Positions 17,082 to 25,059 of a DNA stretch of 64,000 nucleotides are shown here, piece after piece. Under the pieces are notes generated by a model. The model did not search any database and was not told the DNA's origin. It saw only the letters and a list, made by a program, of their open reading frames with translations. Numbering within the stretch: position 1 is the stretch's first letter; every line of letters starts with the position of its first letter. The DNA is from Candidatus Nomurabacteria bacterium. GTDB lineage: Bacteria > Patescibacteriota > Saccharimonadia > Saccharimonadales > UBA7683. A program made the translations under genes and the position numbers. Location of the stretch: assembly GCA_020631895.1 (NCBI GenBank), contig JACKGR010000004.1, forward strand, positions 1-64,000, written 5' to 3'.

Positions 17082-17306
17082 TTAATCTTTTGTCTTAGTG
17101 AGATCTAACTCTTCCCAACCACCATTTTGAGTTAATTGCGTTCTTTTACCTCTGTTATATATCGATAGCACAGCACTACCAATAACTGCCAATCCAACCG
17201 CCATCACTCCCATAATTAGTTCTTTTGAGTGAATTCTATTCCGATTTATCCCAAGCTCGGGATTACTTAGTGTGCTCAAGATGTTGCCTAATCTTTGCGA
17301 TAACAT
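17082..17306 (-). CDS. Small single-helix membrane protein
   Basis: Short ORF of up to 74 residues downstream of a response regulator, with one hydrophobic helix (MGVMAVGLAVIGSAVLSIY) and a polar tail. Translation from the first ATG would overlap the regulator gene by over 40 bases; starts at a TTG (17279) or at the ATG just before the helix (17213, 43 residues) are equally possible. Family unknown. Confidence 0.4.
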   Translation of the reverse strand: MLSQRLGNILSTLSNPELGINRNRIHSKELIMGVMAVGLAVIGSAVLSIYNRGKRTQLTQNGGWEELDLTKTKD

Positions 17307-17643
17307 CAGCAATTACCACCTGAGATTTAACTAGATAGTCGTCCACTCCAAGACTCTCCGCTCTCTCTTTGTCCTTAGGCTGACTTAATGCAGTTAACAT
17401 AATTATTATGACATTGGCTGTTTCTGGAGTGTTTCTCAATATATCCAAAACATCAAAACCACTAATCTTTGGCATCATAGCATCAAGCAAGACTAAGTCG
17501 GGTTTATATTTTATTGCCTCAGATAAAGCGTCTTCACCGTTTTCTACGTGAGACACATCAAAACCTTCAGCCTTAAGTCGCATAGTATATATTTCAGCAA
17601 GTGAATTGTCGTCTTCAACAAAAAGAATCTTTGGTTTAGCCAT
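17263..17643 (-). CDS. Single-domain response regulator (CheY-like)
   Basis: A 126-residue receiver with VEDD, the phospho-acceptor in LVLLDAMMP, T in MLTALS and K in YLVKSQ. It has no output domain. The start overlaps the stop base of pyrG, so it is the second gene of that operon. No kinase is adjacent; the kinase at 9349-10065 is the only one in the window. Confidence 0.9.
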   Translation of the reverse strand: MAKPKILFVEDDNSLAEIYTMRLKAEGFDVSHVENGEDALSEAIKYKPDLVLLDAMMPKISGFDVLDILRNTPETANVIIIMLTALSQPKDKERAESLGVDDYLVKSQVVIADVIAKIRQHLEHTK

Positions 17644-19271
17644 TACTGTTTTATAGTAGCAAGCTTAACGGGCTTTTTCAATGAGTTAATAAATCCTACA
17701 AATAGAGGGTGTGGTCGATTAGGTCTAGAGGTAAATTCTGGATGAAATTGACTTGCAACAAAAAATCTATGGTCTTTCTTCTCAATTATTTCAGCCAACC
17801 CCTTCTCCTCCCAAACTCCCGATACATCCAGACCCTGTTTATTAAGAGCCGGAATATATTTACTGTTTAGTTCATACCTATGACGATGCCTCTCGCTAAT
17901 CATTGTTTGTTTATACAATTTTTTTGCTATACTCCCAGATTTTAAACTACACTTATAAGCCCCGAGTCGCATTGTTCCTCCGGTTCCCTCTTTGCCAACT
18001 TGATCATCCATTGTATTTATAACTGGCTCTGGAGTTCTCGGATCAAATTCTGTAGAATTTGCATCTTTAATTCCCGTTTGCCTAACCGCTGAAATTGCTG
18101 CAACTTGCATTCCAAGACACAAACCTAAGTACGGTAAGTTATTTTTTAAGGCATAGTCAGCTGCCAAGATTTTACCCTCTATGCCTCGATTACCAAAACC
18201 ACCTGGTACCACAATCCCGTCAACAGATTTTAAAACCTTGCCAACAGTCCTTGGTGACCGCTCTAGCCTTTCAGCATCAATCCACTCTATCTGTACGTCT
18301 GCTGAATTATCCCAGCCCGCTGCCTTTAAGGCCTCTACTACAGAGAAGTAACTATCCTCATTATCAAGATATTTAGCAACCATCCCAACTTTATATAGCT
18401 TCTTCTTGGGTGCAATAACGTGATCAACAAAACTTCGCCAGCTTTTGTTTTTTGATTTTAACAGACCCAGTCCTAGTCTTTTAGTAATATAATCCCCACT
18501 ACCATTATCCTCAAGTGTTAGTGGTACTTGATAAACAGTATCGGCATTGGGCAGAAGAGCAATTGCCGCTTTGGGAACACCGCAAAACAAACTTAGTTTA
18601 TCAATAGTATTGTCAGGCGCTACTTTCTCTGATCTTGCCAAGATCATATCTGGCACTATACCTGTGTTTCTTAAATCTTTAACAGCATTCTGTGCGGGCT
18701 TTGTTTTAAACTCTTTGCTTGCACCTAAATATGGGATATATACTACATGAATATACATGCAATTCTCTCTTCCGTATTTGATACCGAGCTCTCTAATAGC
18801 CTCTACAAAGCCCTGCCCCTCTATATCGCCGATTGTACCGCCAATCTCTACTATGTGTACGTCAAAGCCCTCAGCTGCCGCCTCAATGTGCTCTTGCATA
18901 GCCTTAGTTACATGCGGAATATACTGAACAGTCTTTCCCAAATATTTTCCGGCTCTTTCATCTTCGATTACTTGTTTAAGAATTTTGCCACTCATTGTAG
19001 AGCTCTTCTGAGTTAATTCTACATCCATAAATCTCTCGTAGTGACCCAGGTCTAGATCAGTTTCAGCACCGTCAGCAGTTACAAAACACTCGCCGTGCTC
19101 AGCTGGATTGAGTGTTCCGGCATCTACATTAAGATACGGATCGAGCTTTTGAATGTTCACTTTTAAGCCACGGCTTTTGAGAATATTGCCAACAGATGCT
19201 GCTGAAATTCCTTTACCTACACCAGATAATACACCGCCTGTTACAAAGATATATTTTGTTTTTGATTTCAT
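17643..19271 (-). CDS. pyrG: CTP synthase
   Basis: Makes CTP from UTP, ATP and glutamine. The 542-residue protein has the amidoligase domain (KYIFVTGGVLSGVGKGISAASVG, DPYLNVDAGTLNPAEHGECFVTADGAETDLDLGHYERF) and a class I glutamine amidotransferase domain (GGFGNRG, then the nucleophile in LGLCLGMQ and the final HPEF). I place the start at the ATG at 19271, five bases after GGAG; a GTG two codons earlier is less well spaced. A promoter, a 45-codon leader ORF and a strong terminator precede it; the leader stop shares a base with this ATG (TGATG). Confidence 0.96.
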   Translation of the reverse strand: MKSKTKYIFVTGGVLSGVGKGISAASVGNILKSRGLKVNIQKLDPYLNVDAGTLNPAEHGECFVTADGAETDLDLGHYERFMDVELTQKSSTMSGKILKQVIEDERAGKYLGKTVQYIPHVTKAMQEHIEAAAEGFDVHIVEIGGTIGDIEGQGFVEAIRELGIKYGRENCMYIHVVYIPYLGASKEFKTKPAQNAVKDLRNTGIVPDMILARSEKVAPDNTIDKLSLFCGVPKAAIALLPNADTVYQVPLTLEDNGSGDYITKRLGLGLLKSKNKSWRSFVDHVIAPKKKLYKVGMVAKYLDNEDSYFSVVEALKAAGWDNSADVQIEWIDAERLERSPRTVGKVLKSVDGIVVPGGFGNRGIEGKILAADYALKNNLPYLGLCLGMQVAAISAVRQTGIKDANSTEFDPRTPEPVINTMDDQVGKEGTGGTMRLGAYKCSLKSGSIAKKLYKQTMISERHRHRYELNSKYIPALNKQGLDVSGVWEEKGLAEIIEKKDHRFFVASQFHPEFTSRPNRPHPLFVGFINSLKKPVKLATIKQ

Positions 19272-19408
19272 CAACACTCCTTTTTTGATTCATTAATAAA
19301 AAGAAGAAGAGGCCGGTTGTCCGGCCTCTTCTTGTGGCTATCTGGGTCTTTGGTGATGATTAGAATGATTTTGTTTTTCAATCCAAAACTAAAACCTTCA
19401 CTCTTCAC
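19271..19408 (-). CDS. Translated leader ORF of pyrG
   Basis: A 45-codon ORF starting at GTG, five bases after a strong AAGGAGG site, and ending in a TGA that overlaps the pyrG ATG by one base. The terminator hairpin lies inside it. A ribosome translating this ORF would melt the hairpin and then re-initiate at pyrG, coupling both events. The encoded peptide has no run of one amino acid. It may be a regulatory leader rather than a functional protein. Confidence 0.5.
   Translation of the reverse strand: MKSEGFSFGLKNKIILIITKDPDSHKKRPDNRPLLLFINESKKEC
19297..19333 (-). terminator. Strong terminator in the pyrG leader
   Basis: Perfect 13-base-pair stem (AAGAAGAGGCCGG with its complement), four-base ACAA loop, then CTTTTTATT. 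It stands downstream of the pyrG leader promoter and upstream of the pyrG ribosome site, so it should act as an attenuator. Confidence 0.8.
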
Positions 19409-19434
19409 CAACACCTCCTTAGATAATGTATGAC

Positions 19435-19463
19435 ATTATGCATAACTACACTGAGTTTTGCAA
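19435..19463 (-). promoter_or_regulatory. pyrG leader promoter with palindromic operator
   Basis: TTGCAA, 17 bases, CATAAT, just after the ctpA stop. An inverted repeat, TAATGT-CAT-ACATTA (19424-19438), overlaps the -10 box and the predicted start point and could be an operator. Confidence 0.6.
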
Positions 19464-19464
19464 G

Positions 19465-20691
19465 CTATTTTTTTAGATTACTAAATGCTCGGTCTTTTTG
19501 AGGATCACGCCCGTTGTTGAAATCATCTGCAGTTAATTTAACCTCTTCATCTGGCATAATGCCCGCTTTATCGATGTTTTTACCCTTAGGGGTGTACCAG
19601 CGTGCGACAGTAACTTTTAGCTTGCCACCACTTGGTAAATCAATGAGCTCTTGTACGCTACCCTTGCCAAAGGATTTCTCTCCGATTAAAGTGGCGACTC
19701 CGTGATCGTGTAGTGCTCCAGCTAGTATCTCACTAGCCGATGCAGATCCACCGTTAATCAACATCGCTGTTGGAATGCCCTCTAATATTGGATTGTTGCT
19801 AGTTCTAAGTGAGTCAGTCGTCTTTCCACCCTCTCGCTCCTCAACTACAACCTTGTTATTTAGCCAAATGCCGGCCACTTGTACTGAACTGTCAAGCAAA
19901 CCGCCTCCGTTATCTCTAACATCGACAACTACGCCTCTAACATTTTGCTTTTTAAAATCTGTTGCAGCCTGTTTGGCTAGCCCTGCAGTGTCATCACTGA
20001 AGCGACTAATCTTTAAATAACCGATTCCATCTACTACCTTACTGGTTACACTTGGAACAGAAATTTCAGCACGAGTAATAATAATCTCAAGTGGTTTGCC
20101 ATCCCTAACAAATACTATTTTTACATCCGTTCCTGCCTCACCTCTTATCTTTGTAACAGCCTCTTCTACCGTCAATTTTGTGGCATCTTCGTCGCCAATT
20201 TTTACTATGGCATCGCCAGCTCTAACTCCGGCCTTTTGTGCAGGCGAACCATCAACTGGTGCTATCACAACAAGCTGTTTATTTTGAATTCCAAGCTCTG
20301 CTCCAATACCAGTAAAAGTTCCGTTCAGATCATCCGTAAATTGCTCGGCTTCTTTTTGGGTAAAATATGTCGTATATGGATCCCCGACTGCGTCTACCAA
20401 GCCTTTTTGCAATCCCTCCTCAAGAGTCTTGGTGTCTAATTTGCCATCATACTTTTTTCTTAAAATATCATATATTTTTTGAGTTTCAGTCAGATCCAAA
20501 TTTGAGCTTAAAGTCTGATTTCCTTTGTTAGTGTATGGCGAAAAGAAGTAATCACCAATAAACTGCGTTCTGGTGCCAACCGTGAATGCTATTAATATAG
20601 AAACTAAAAATAATCCTAGTGAAATCTTTTTTGACGACTTAGTTTTAGTGTTCAACTTTGTCGAAGAATTTTCTGTTTTACTATCATTCAT
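19465..20691 (-). CDS. ctpA: Carboxy-terminal processing protease (S41, CtpA/Prc family)
   Basis: Extracytoplasmic serine protease, 408 residues: an N-terminal membrane anchor (about 22-43), a PDZ domain (about 105-190, LVVIAPVDGSPAQKAGVRAGDAIVKI) and the S41 catalytic domain with the nucleophile Ser in GGSASASEILAGALHDHG and the general base Lys in GEKSFGKGSVQ. Family members trim envelope proteins at the C-terminus. A TACAAT box nine bases before the ATG suggests a leaderless mRNA divergent from the FemAB-like gene. Confidence 0.93.
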   Translation of the reverse strand: MNDSKTENSSTKLNTKTKSSKKISLGLFLVSILIAFTVGTRTQFIGDYFFSPYTNKGNQTLSSNLDLTETQKIYDILRKKYDGKLDTKTLEEGLQKGLVDAVGDPYTTYFTQKEAEQFTDDLNGTFTGIGAELGIQNKQLVVIAPVDGSPAQKAGVRAGDAIVKIGDEDATKLTVEEAVTKIRGEAGTDVKIVFVRDGKPLEIIITRAEISVPSVTSKVVDGIGYLKISRFSDDTAGLAKQAATDFKKQNVRGVVVDVRDNGGGLLDSSVQVAGIWLNNKVVVEEREGGKTTDSLRTSNNPILEGIPTAMLINGGSASASEILAGALHDHGVATLIGEKSFGKGSVQELIDLPSGGKLKVTVARWYTPKGKNIDKAGIMPDEEVKLTADDFNNGRDPQKDRAFSNLKK

Positions 20692-20723
20692 GTACTAAAA
20701 ATTGTACCATGTGTGTAGTACTT

Positions 20724-21740
20724 ATGGATACATTGATAAAAGTAGAAAAAATTACCTCAGCCGAATTTAATGGCCTGAAAAAATCACTCATGCCAGTGAT
20801 AGTTCCGCTTGAACAATCACCAATTTGGGGCAAATTTGATGACAGCAATCCGGGCAGATCATTTTTAGGAAGTTATAAATTTACAGATAAAAATGGTCTA
20901 CTAATTGCGATCGGTAGCGCAACTTTATACAAACAAAAAGGTCGTGACTGGATTTGGTTTAAGCACGGTCCAATTTTTGCATCTACTCCAAACTCAGAGA
21001 TTGTCAGTAGTTTGTGCCAAGCTATGAAGCGATATTTCTGTTCCATAGAAGAAGTTAAACCGGTATTTATACGCCTTAACATGCCTACAAAGTCACCAGG
21101 TTTAAGTTTGCCATTTGAGCATACAATGTATGATCAAACTGTAATTGTTGATTTATCATTATCTGAGGATGAGATTCTAGCCGGCATGAGTCAAAGTGGA
21201 CGTCGTGGAGTCAGATCATCAGCAAAATCAGGTGTATTAATTGAGGAAGTTAGAGACGAAAGATCAGATTTTTTTAAAAAACACTGCTACCCGATTCTGA
21301 AAGAAACCGGCTCTAGGGATGGATTCGGTATTCACCCACTAAGCTTGTACACTTCTATGCTTGATGAGCTTGGAGATATTGCCAGACTCTACGTTGCCAA
21401 AAACGGCTCTAAAGTACTTGCCTGGGCAATTACAACGGAATACAACACACAGGCAATGTACTACTACGGCGGTAGCAGTGCAGAGGCTAGAGATACTTTT
21501 GCAGCTTACGGGCTTCATTTTGAAATTATTAAGGACATGAAGTCACGAGGTAACAAAACCTATGATTTTATGGGGATAGCTGGCAAAAACTTTGAATCAC
21601 TTAAAAATGTTACTCAGTTTAAGATTAAGTTCAGCAAGAACATTGTTGATGTGCCATTCACCTATGACCTGCCACTTCAGCCGGCAAAATATAAGCTTTT
21701 ATCACTATCAATAAAAGCTAAAAGAAGCTTATTAAAGTGA
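20724..21740 (+). CDS. FemAB/FmhB-like peptidoglycan bridge aminoacyltransferase
   Basis: A 338-residue member of the Fem/GNAT-fold ligases, which add amino acids from aminoacyl-tRNA to the stem peptide of lipid II. Typical segments are LEQSPIWGKF near the start, RRGVRSSAKSGV in the middle and YYYGGSSAEARDTFAAYGLHFEIIKDMKSRGNKTYDFMGIAG in the second GNAT domain. I start at the ATG at 20724 because earlier codons lie inside the divergent promoter region. Its neighbourhood of wall genes fits peptidoglycan cross-bridge synthesis. Confidence 0.85.
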   Translation: MDTLIKVEKITSAEFNGLKKSLMPVIVPLEQSPIWGKFDDSNPGRSFLGSYKFTDKNGLLIAIGSATLYKQKGRDWIWFKHGPIFASTPNSEIVSSLCQAMKRYFCSIEEVKPVFIRLNMPTKSPGLSLPFEHTMYDQTVIVDLSLSEDEILAGMSQSGRRGVRSSAKSGVLIEEVRDERSDFFKKHCYPILKETGSRDGFGIHPLSLYTSMLDELGDIARLYVAKNGSKVLAWAITTEYNTQAMYYYGGSSAEARDTFAAYGLHFEIIKDMKSRGNKTYDFMGIAGKNFESLKNVTQFKIKFSKNIVDVPFTYDLPLQPAKYKLLSLSIKAKRSLLK

Positions 21741-21745
21741 AGTTT

Positions 21746-21806
21746 GTCATTCATGCGAAAGCGAGAATTTCTAGACTAAAAAGATACCTGCCTTCGCAGG
21801 AATGGC
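21746..21806. repeat. Imperfect inverted repeat, MITE/REP-like
   Basis: About 23-base arms of GTCATTC-TGCGAA-GC type facing each other across a short AT spacer, between convergent genes. About 17 of 23 arm positions pair. This CATTCCTGCGAA-type hairpin occurs as an interspersed repeat in many unrelated bacterial genomes. Confidence 0.6.
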
Positions 21807-21830
21807 AGGAACGATAATCCTAATCTCTAA

Positions 21831-22943
21831 TTAGAAGTGAATAAACTGAAGGCTACCTATGTTAATCCACATTTCGCTATACTCACCACGAACTGAGTAA
21901 TTATATTGACTGACGTAAATCCTGTTACCGTCTACAGCTTCTACATACATTACATGCCCGTAATATCCACTCATCGAGACTGCGACGTCACCGACTCTTG
22001 GGTTGCCATCGACTGGGATTCCAGCAGCTCGTGCGTTACCTGGCCATTCATTTGCATTACCGCGTCCACCCCAATAAGGCATGTTTCGTCCAGATTGATA
22101 AACCTTCCATGCCGTATAGCTAACACATTCGCGGTTATACATCCCCCAGCTGTCTACTAATGAGTCTTGCGGTGCATTTGCCCAGCGTGAAGGATATCCA
22201 CCTTTAGATGGGTCTCCAGCAACCGCGCTACCACCAAGACGGCTGTTGGCAGCTCTTTGCTGAGCCTTTAGGGCAGAAATCTGAGCACTTTGACTCTGAA
22301 TTTGAGCATCAAATCCAGCTTTGCTCTGATTAACTGCACCAAGCTTTGCACTAGCCTCGTTATTCTTTTCGTTCAAAGAACCCCTGAGAGACTTCTGCTC
22401 ATCGAGAATTCTTGAAACCTCTTTCTGCTGAGCATCAAGTTGAATTTTAAGTCTTTCGATCTCATCAACAGTTTTTACAATATTCTCTTTTATCCGGTCT
22501 CTGTACTCTTGCTTATCAACAAAATCGCTGAGATTTTTAGAACTCGCAATCATCTCTAGTGGTGAAATATCGCCTTCAATGTACATTGATCGCACGCTAG
22601 CAGATAGCATATCCTTCTGCTCTGCAAGCTTCTTCTGTGCAGCTTCAATCTGACCATTAAGCTCATTTTGGCGAGCAGTATTAATGTCGATTTGTGCCTG
22701 GATAGTAGCTATTTGGGTTGCTAGGGCGTTAATCTCGCCCTGAATCCCCTGCGCTTGTACAGCAAGCCCACTGGAAATACTTGAGTTTGCATTCTTCTGT
22801 CTCTCAATTGCATCAATTTGATCCTGCAGAGCATCAGCTCTTGCAGCAACGGGTGTCAAAATAGTAGTCAAGACCACAACACCGGCCGCGATGAGCGGAG
22901 TCAGTTTAGGAACCTTTTTTACCTGTTGATTGTGGTGGATCAT
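21831..22943 (-). CDS. Secreted coiled-coil CHAP peptidoglycan hydrolase (PcsB/CwlO-like)
   Basis: A 370-residue secreted protein: signal peptide (about 1-36, ending AARA), a long coiled coil (about 37-235) with heptad repeats, and a CHAP amidase/endopeptidase domain with catalytic C273 (RECVSYTAW) and H330 (YYGHVMY). In streptococci the same architecture, PcsB, is activated by FtsEX, and here ftsX lies directly upstream. The expected role is cell-wall splitting at division. It has its own TTGACA-17-TATTAT promoter and is separated from ftsX by a hairpin. Confidence 0.88.
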   Translation of the reverse strand: MIHHNQQVKKVPKLTPLIAAGVVVLTTILTPVAARADALQDQIDAIERQKNANSSISSGLAVQAQGIQGEINALATQIATIQAQIDINTARQNELNGQIEAAQKKLAEQKDMLSASVRSMYIEGDISPLEMIASSKNLSDFVDKQEYRDRIKENIVKTVDEIERLKIQLDAQQKEVSRILDEQKSLRGSLNEKNNEASAKLGAVNQSKAGFDAQIQSQSAQISALKAQQRAANSRLGGSAVAGDPSKGGYPSRWANAPQDSLVDSWGMYNRECVSYTAWKVYQSGRNMPYWGGRGNANEWPGNARAAGIPVDGNPRVGDVAVSMSGYYGHVMYVEAVDGNRIYVSQYNYSVRGEYSEMWINIGSLQFIHF

Positions 22944-23002
22944 AGTGTTTTTATTTTATCATAACCCTTATGCTTATTCCAATTTTTACGAATTGTAACT
23001 AT

Positions 23003-23031
23003 ATAATACATTATGCTTATGCTTTTGTCAA
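23003..23031 (-). promoter_or_regulatory. Promoter of the CHAP hydrolase gene
   Basis: TTGACA, 17 bases, TATTAT; the ATAAGCATAA sequence occurs in the spacer and again in the leader. Confidence 0.75.
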
Positions 23032-23053
23032 TATCCTATTAGTTTGATATTTA

Positions 23054-23080
23054 AACCACCCAAAAAAATTTTGGGTGGTT
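23054..23080 (-). terminator. Hairpin after ftsX (copy 1)
   Basis: AACCACCC arm pairing with GGGTGGTT around an A/T core, followed on the minus strand by TTTAAAT. It lies after the ftsX stop at 23102 and before the CHAP promoter. Confidence 0.55.
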
Positions 23081-23101
23081 CACTAAATCTATTATTTCGT
23101 T

Positions 23102-24061
23102 TTATTTAGAGTGGCTAAATCGGAGGTGTTTTCTGATCGCAAGGTATGCTGAGAATGAGCCTATTAAAATGCCGATTATTAGTGTGGCTGGTACTATCAT
23201 CCAAATTAGACTCTGGAACTTTTCGACAGATGGTCGAATTTCCTCAACATAACTTCCTAGTTTTGGCGCTTGGCCTAGTACTAACAAATAGAAGAATGCG
23301 GATGCAAAAATACCGGCTATTGCTCCGTAAATTGAGGCCTCTACCAGGAATGGGCCCCTGATATACCACTTGCTGGCTCCAATGAGTTGCATTATCTCGA
23401 TCTCATCTTTACGATTGAATATTGCCATTCTGATAGTGTTTAAGATAACTAGTATTGAAATTGCTCCAAATAGTATTGAGGCGATGAAACCTGCGTTTCT
23501 AAGGAACTTTGCAATATTCCCCAGCCTATCAACTGCAACTCTTTTTGCGTCATCCTTGTATGAATCTTTGTATACTATCTTGGAGTATTTTTTAGCCCTG
23601 GTGATTTCCACCACATTTTGCAGTTTGGCAGTATCATATGTTTTCACTTTTATACTGGCGGGGAATGTGTCATCGTTAGTTTGTGATAACGATTGCAGTT
23701 CTTTGATACTATCTTTAATGCTCGCCTCATAAGTTGCCCTGGCCTCCTCTTTGGATACATATGTCACCTCTTTTACGCCAAGACTTGTATCGTTTCTAAT
23801 TTCTGATGAGACTTCATCAATCTGTTCTTTTGAGACATTCGCATTGAAGTAGATCGATACATCAATATTATCTGTAAATGACTTTACGGTGCTAGTTAAG
23901 GTGTAATTTGCAAATAGAGTTAAGAGGATGCAGGCCAGAGTTATGCCCATAACTACAGTAGCGGCAACTGACAGCCAAGCGTTTCTGATAAAACTATGCG
24001 AGCCAATTACAAATACTCGTCTGGCATTGATCAGCTTTCTTTTAAAGTTTGAGCCTTTCAT
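23102..24061 (-). CDS. ftsX: Cell division permease-like protein FtsX, copy 1
   Basis: A 319-residue four-helix FtsX: one helix near residue 30, the extracellular domain (about 50-190), then three helices. It should couple the FtsE ATPase to an external wall hydrolase, here the downstream CHAP protein. I use the ATG at 24061, one base after the ftsE stop; the longer in-frame start lies inside ftsE. It is about 94 percent identical in protein sequence to the second copy (27778-28737), but the DNA differs at many silent sites. Its own ftsE is truncated. Confidence 0.9.
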   Translation of the reverse strand: MKGSNFKRKLINARRVFVIGSHSFIRNAWLSVAATVVMGITLACILLTLFANYTLTSTVKSFTDNIDVSIYFNANVSKEQIDEVSSEIRNDTSLGVKEVTYVSKEEARATYEASIKDSIKELQSLSQTNDDTFPASIKVKTYDTAKLQNVVEITRAKKYSKIVYKDSYKDDAKRVAVDRLGNIAKFLRNAGFIASILFGAISILVILNTIRMAIFNRKDEIEIMQLIGASKWYIRGPFLVEASIYGAIAGIFASAFFYLLVLGQAPKLGSYVEEIRPSVEKFQSLIWMIVPATLIIGILIGSFSAYLAIRKHLRFSHSK

Positions 24062-24062
24062 G

Positions 24063-24510
24063 CTATTTAGCCCCCGCTTTAACAGATGTATCATTTGATA
24101 TACGCCCACCATCTATTGTGATAACTCTTCGTTTTAGTTTTTTAACAATATCTTGGTTGTGAGTTGTCATTAAGACAGTTGTGCCGTGCTGGTTAATCTT
24201 CTCAAGTACTGCAACTACATCCCAAGCATGTTTTGGATCTAAGTTACCGGTTGGCTCATCGGCAATCAAAATTTTAGGCTGCCTTACAACTGCCCGCGCA
24301 ATAGCCACTCTTTGCTGCTCTCCACCGGAGAGTTCTTTAGGGAAGTTCTTCTCTTTCCCATTTAACCCAACTAGGTCAATCACTCTTGGAACAGTGAAAT
24401 TAATCTCTTTACTAGTCATGCCAACTATCTCAAGCGCAAAAGCAATATTCTCAAAAACCGTCCTGTTTGGTAGAAGTTTAAAGTCTTGATAGATTGTACC
24501 GATTTTGCGC
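24063..24510 (-). pseudogene. ftsE: Truncated ftsE (3' two-thirds)
   Basis: Remnant of FtsE, the ATPase partner of FtsX. Its protein is nearly identical to the last 148 or so residues of the intact copy at 28739-29419, keeping the Q-loop, LSGGEQQR signature and Walker B ILIADEPT. Homology stops abruptly at 24510, so the Walker A motif and the true start are missing and it cannot be a working ATPase. The same point truncates a plus-strand gene. Confidence 0.85.
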
Positions 24511-24959
24511 AAGTAAACTTTAGCGAAACTAATGGATTTGAGTTTGTGCTGCCAGCGGGAACTTCTGATGACGGACTATACGGTCGTTTCTGGCTTAGCC
24601 CTGAACCGCCAACACCTGGTTTATTGCTGGTGGGTGTTCGATTTAGCGGAGCCTCTTGGGAGGGCAGTAGCTCAAATAGCATCGCAGTGTTCAGTTTACT
24701 AGACAGGCTAGTTGAAAATAATGCCAATGGGGCTGTGACGGGTGCGTATCAGGGCCTAGCGAATGAACTAGTTGGCGTGCTCTTTGATCAACAGTCAGAC
24801 CAGATTGAGTTGAAACTGAGCCAGCCTATCCCGGTGTCGACTAACCGCTTTGTGGCAGTATTAGATGCAGAGAATCTACCAATGGGCCAAAAAAGTGTAA
24901 TATTCCCAGATAGAATAAGGGTTAGTAGCATCGAATGGCTGTGGTCAGCACCAGAATAA
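24511..24959 (+). pseudogene. 5'-truncated fragment of an unknown gene
   Basis: Open reading frame entering from the ftsE remnant and running 149 codons to a stop. The protein part is Gly/Ser/Asn-rich, beta-strand-like and without repeats I recognise. It has no start of its own on this side of the breakpoint at 24510, and the only in-frame start (TTG at 24486) lies in ftsE sequence. It looks like the C-terminal end of a larger, possibly exported, protein that lost its start in the rearrangement. Confidence 0.55.
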
Positions 24960-24982
24960 TTTATGTTTCTAGTAATAATTGC

Positions 24983-25012
24983 TTGACATTACTAGGGTAC
25001 TTAACTTACTAT
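24983..25012 (+). promoter_or_regulatory. Promoter of the surface-protein gene
   Basis: TTGACA, 18 bases, TACTAT, about 50 bases before the ATG at 25060. Confidence 0.7.
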
Positions 25013-25059
25013 GTATAGAGTTCATTAATAGTAATGGAATGGAAAAATAGATAATTAAA

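Noticed and set aside
24425..24727. Minus-strand ORF continuing the truncated ftsE upstream
   Set aside because: It is in a different frame and has no FtsE similarity; the true 5' part of ftsE is missing.
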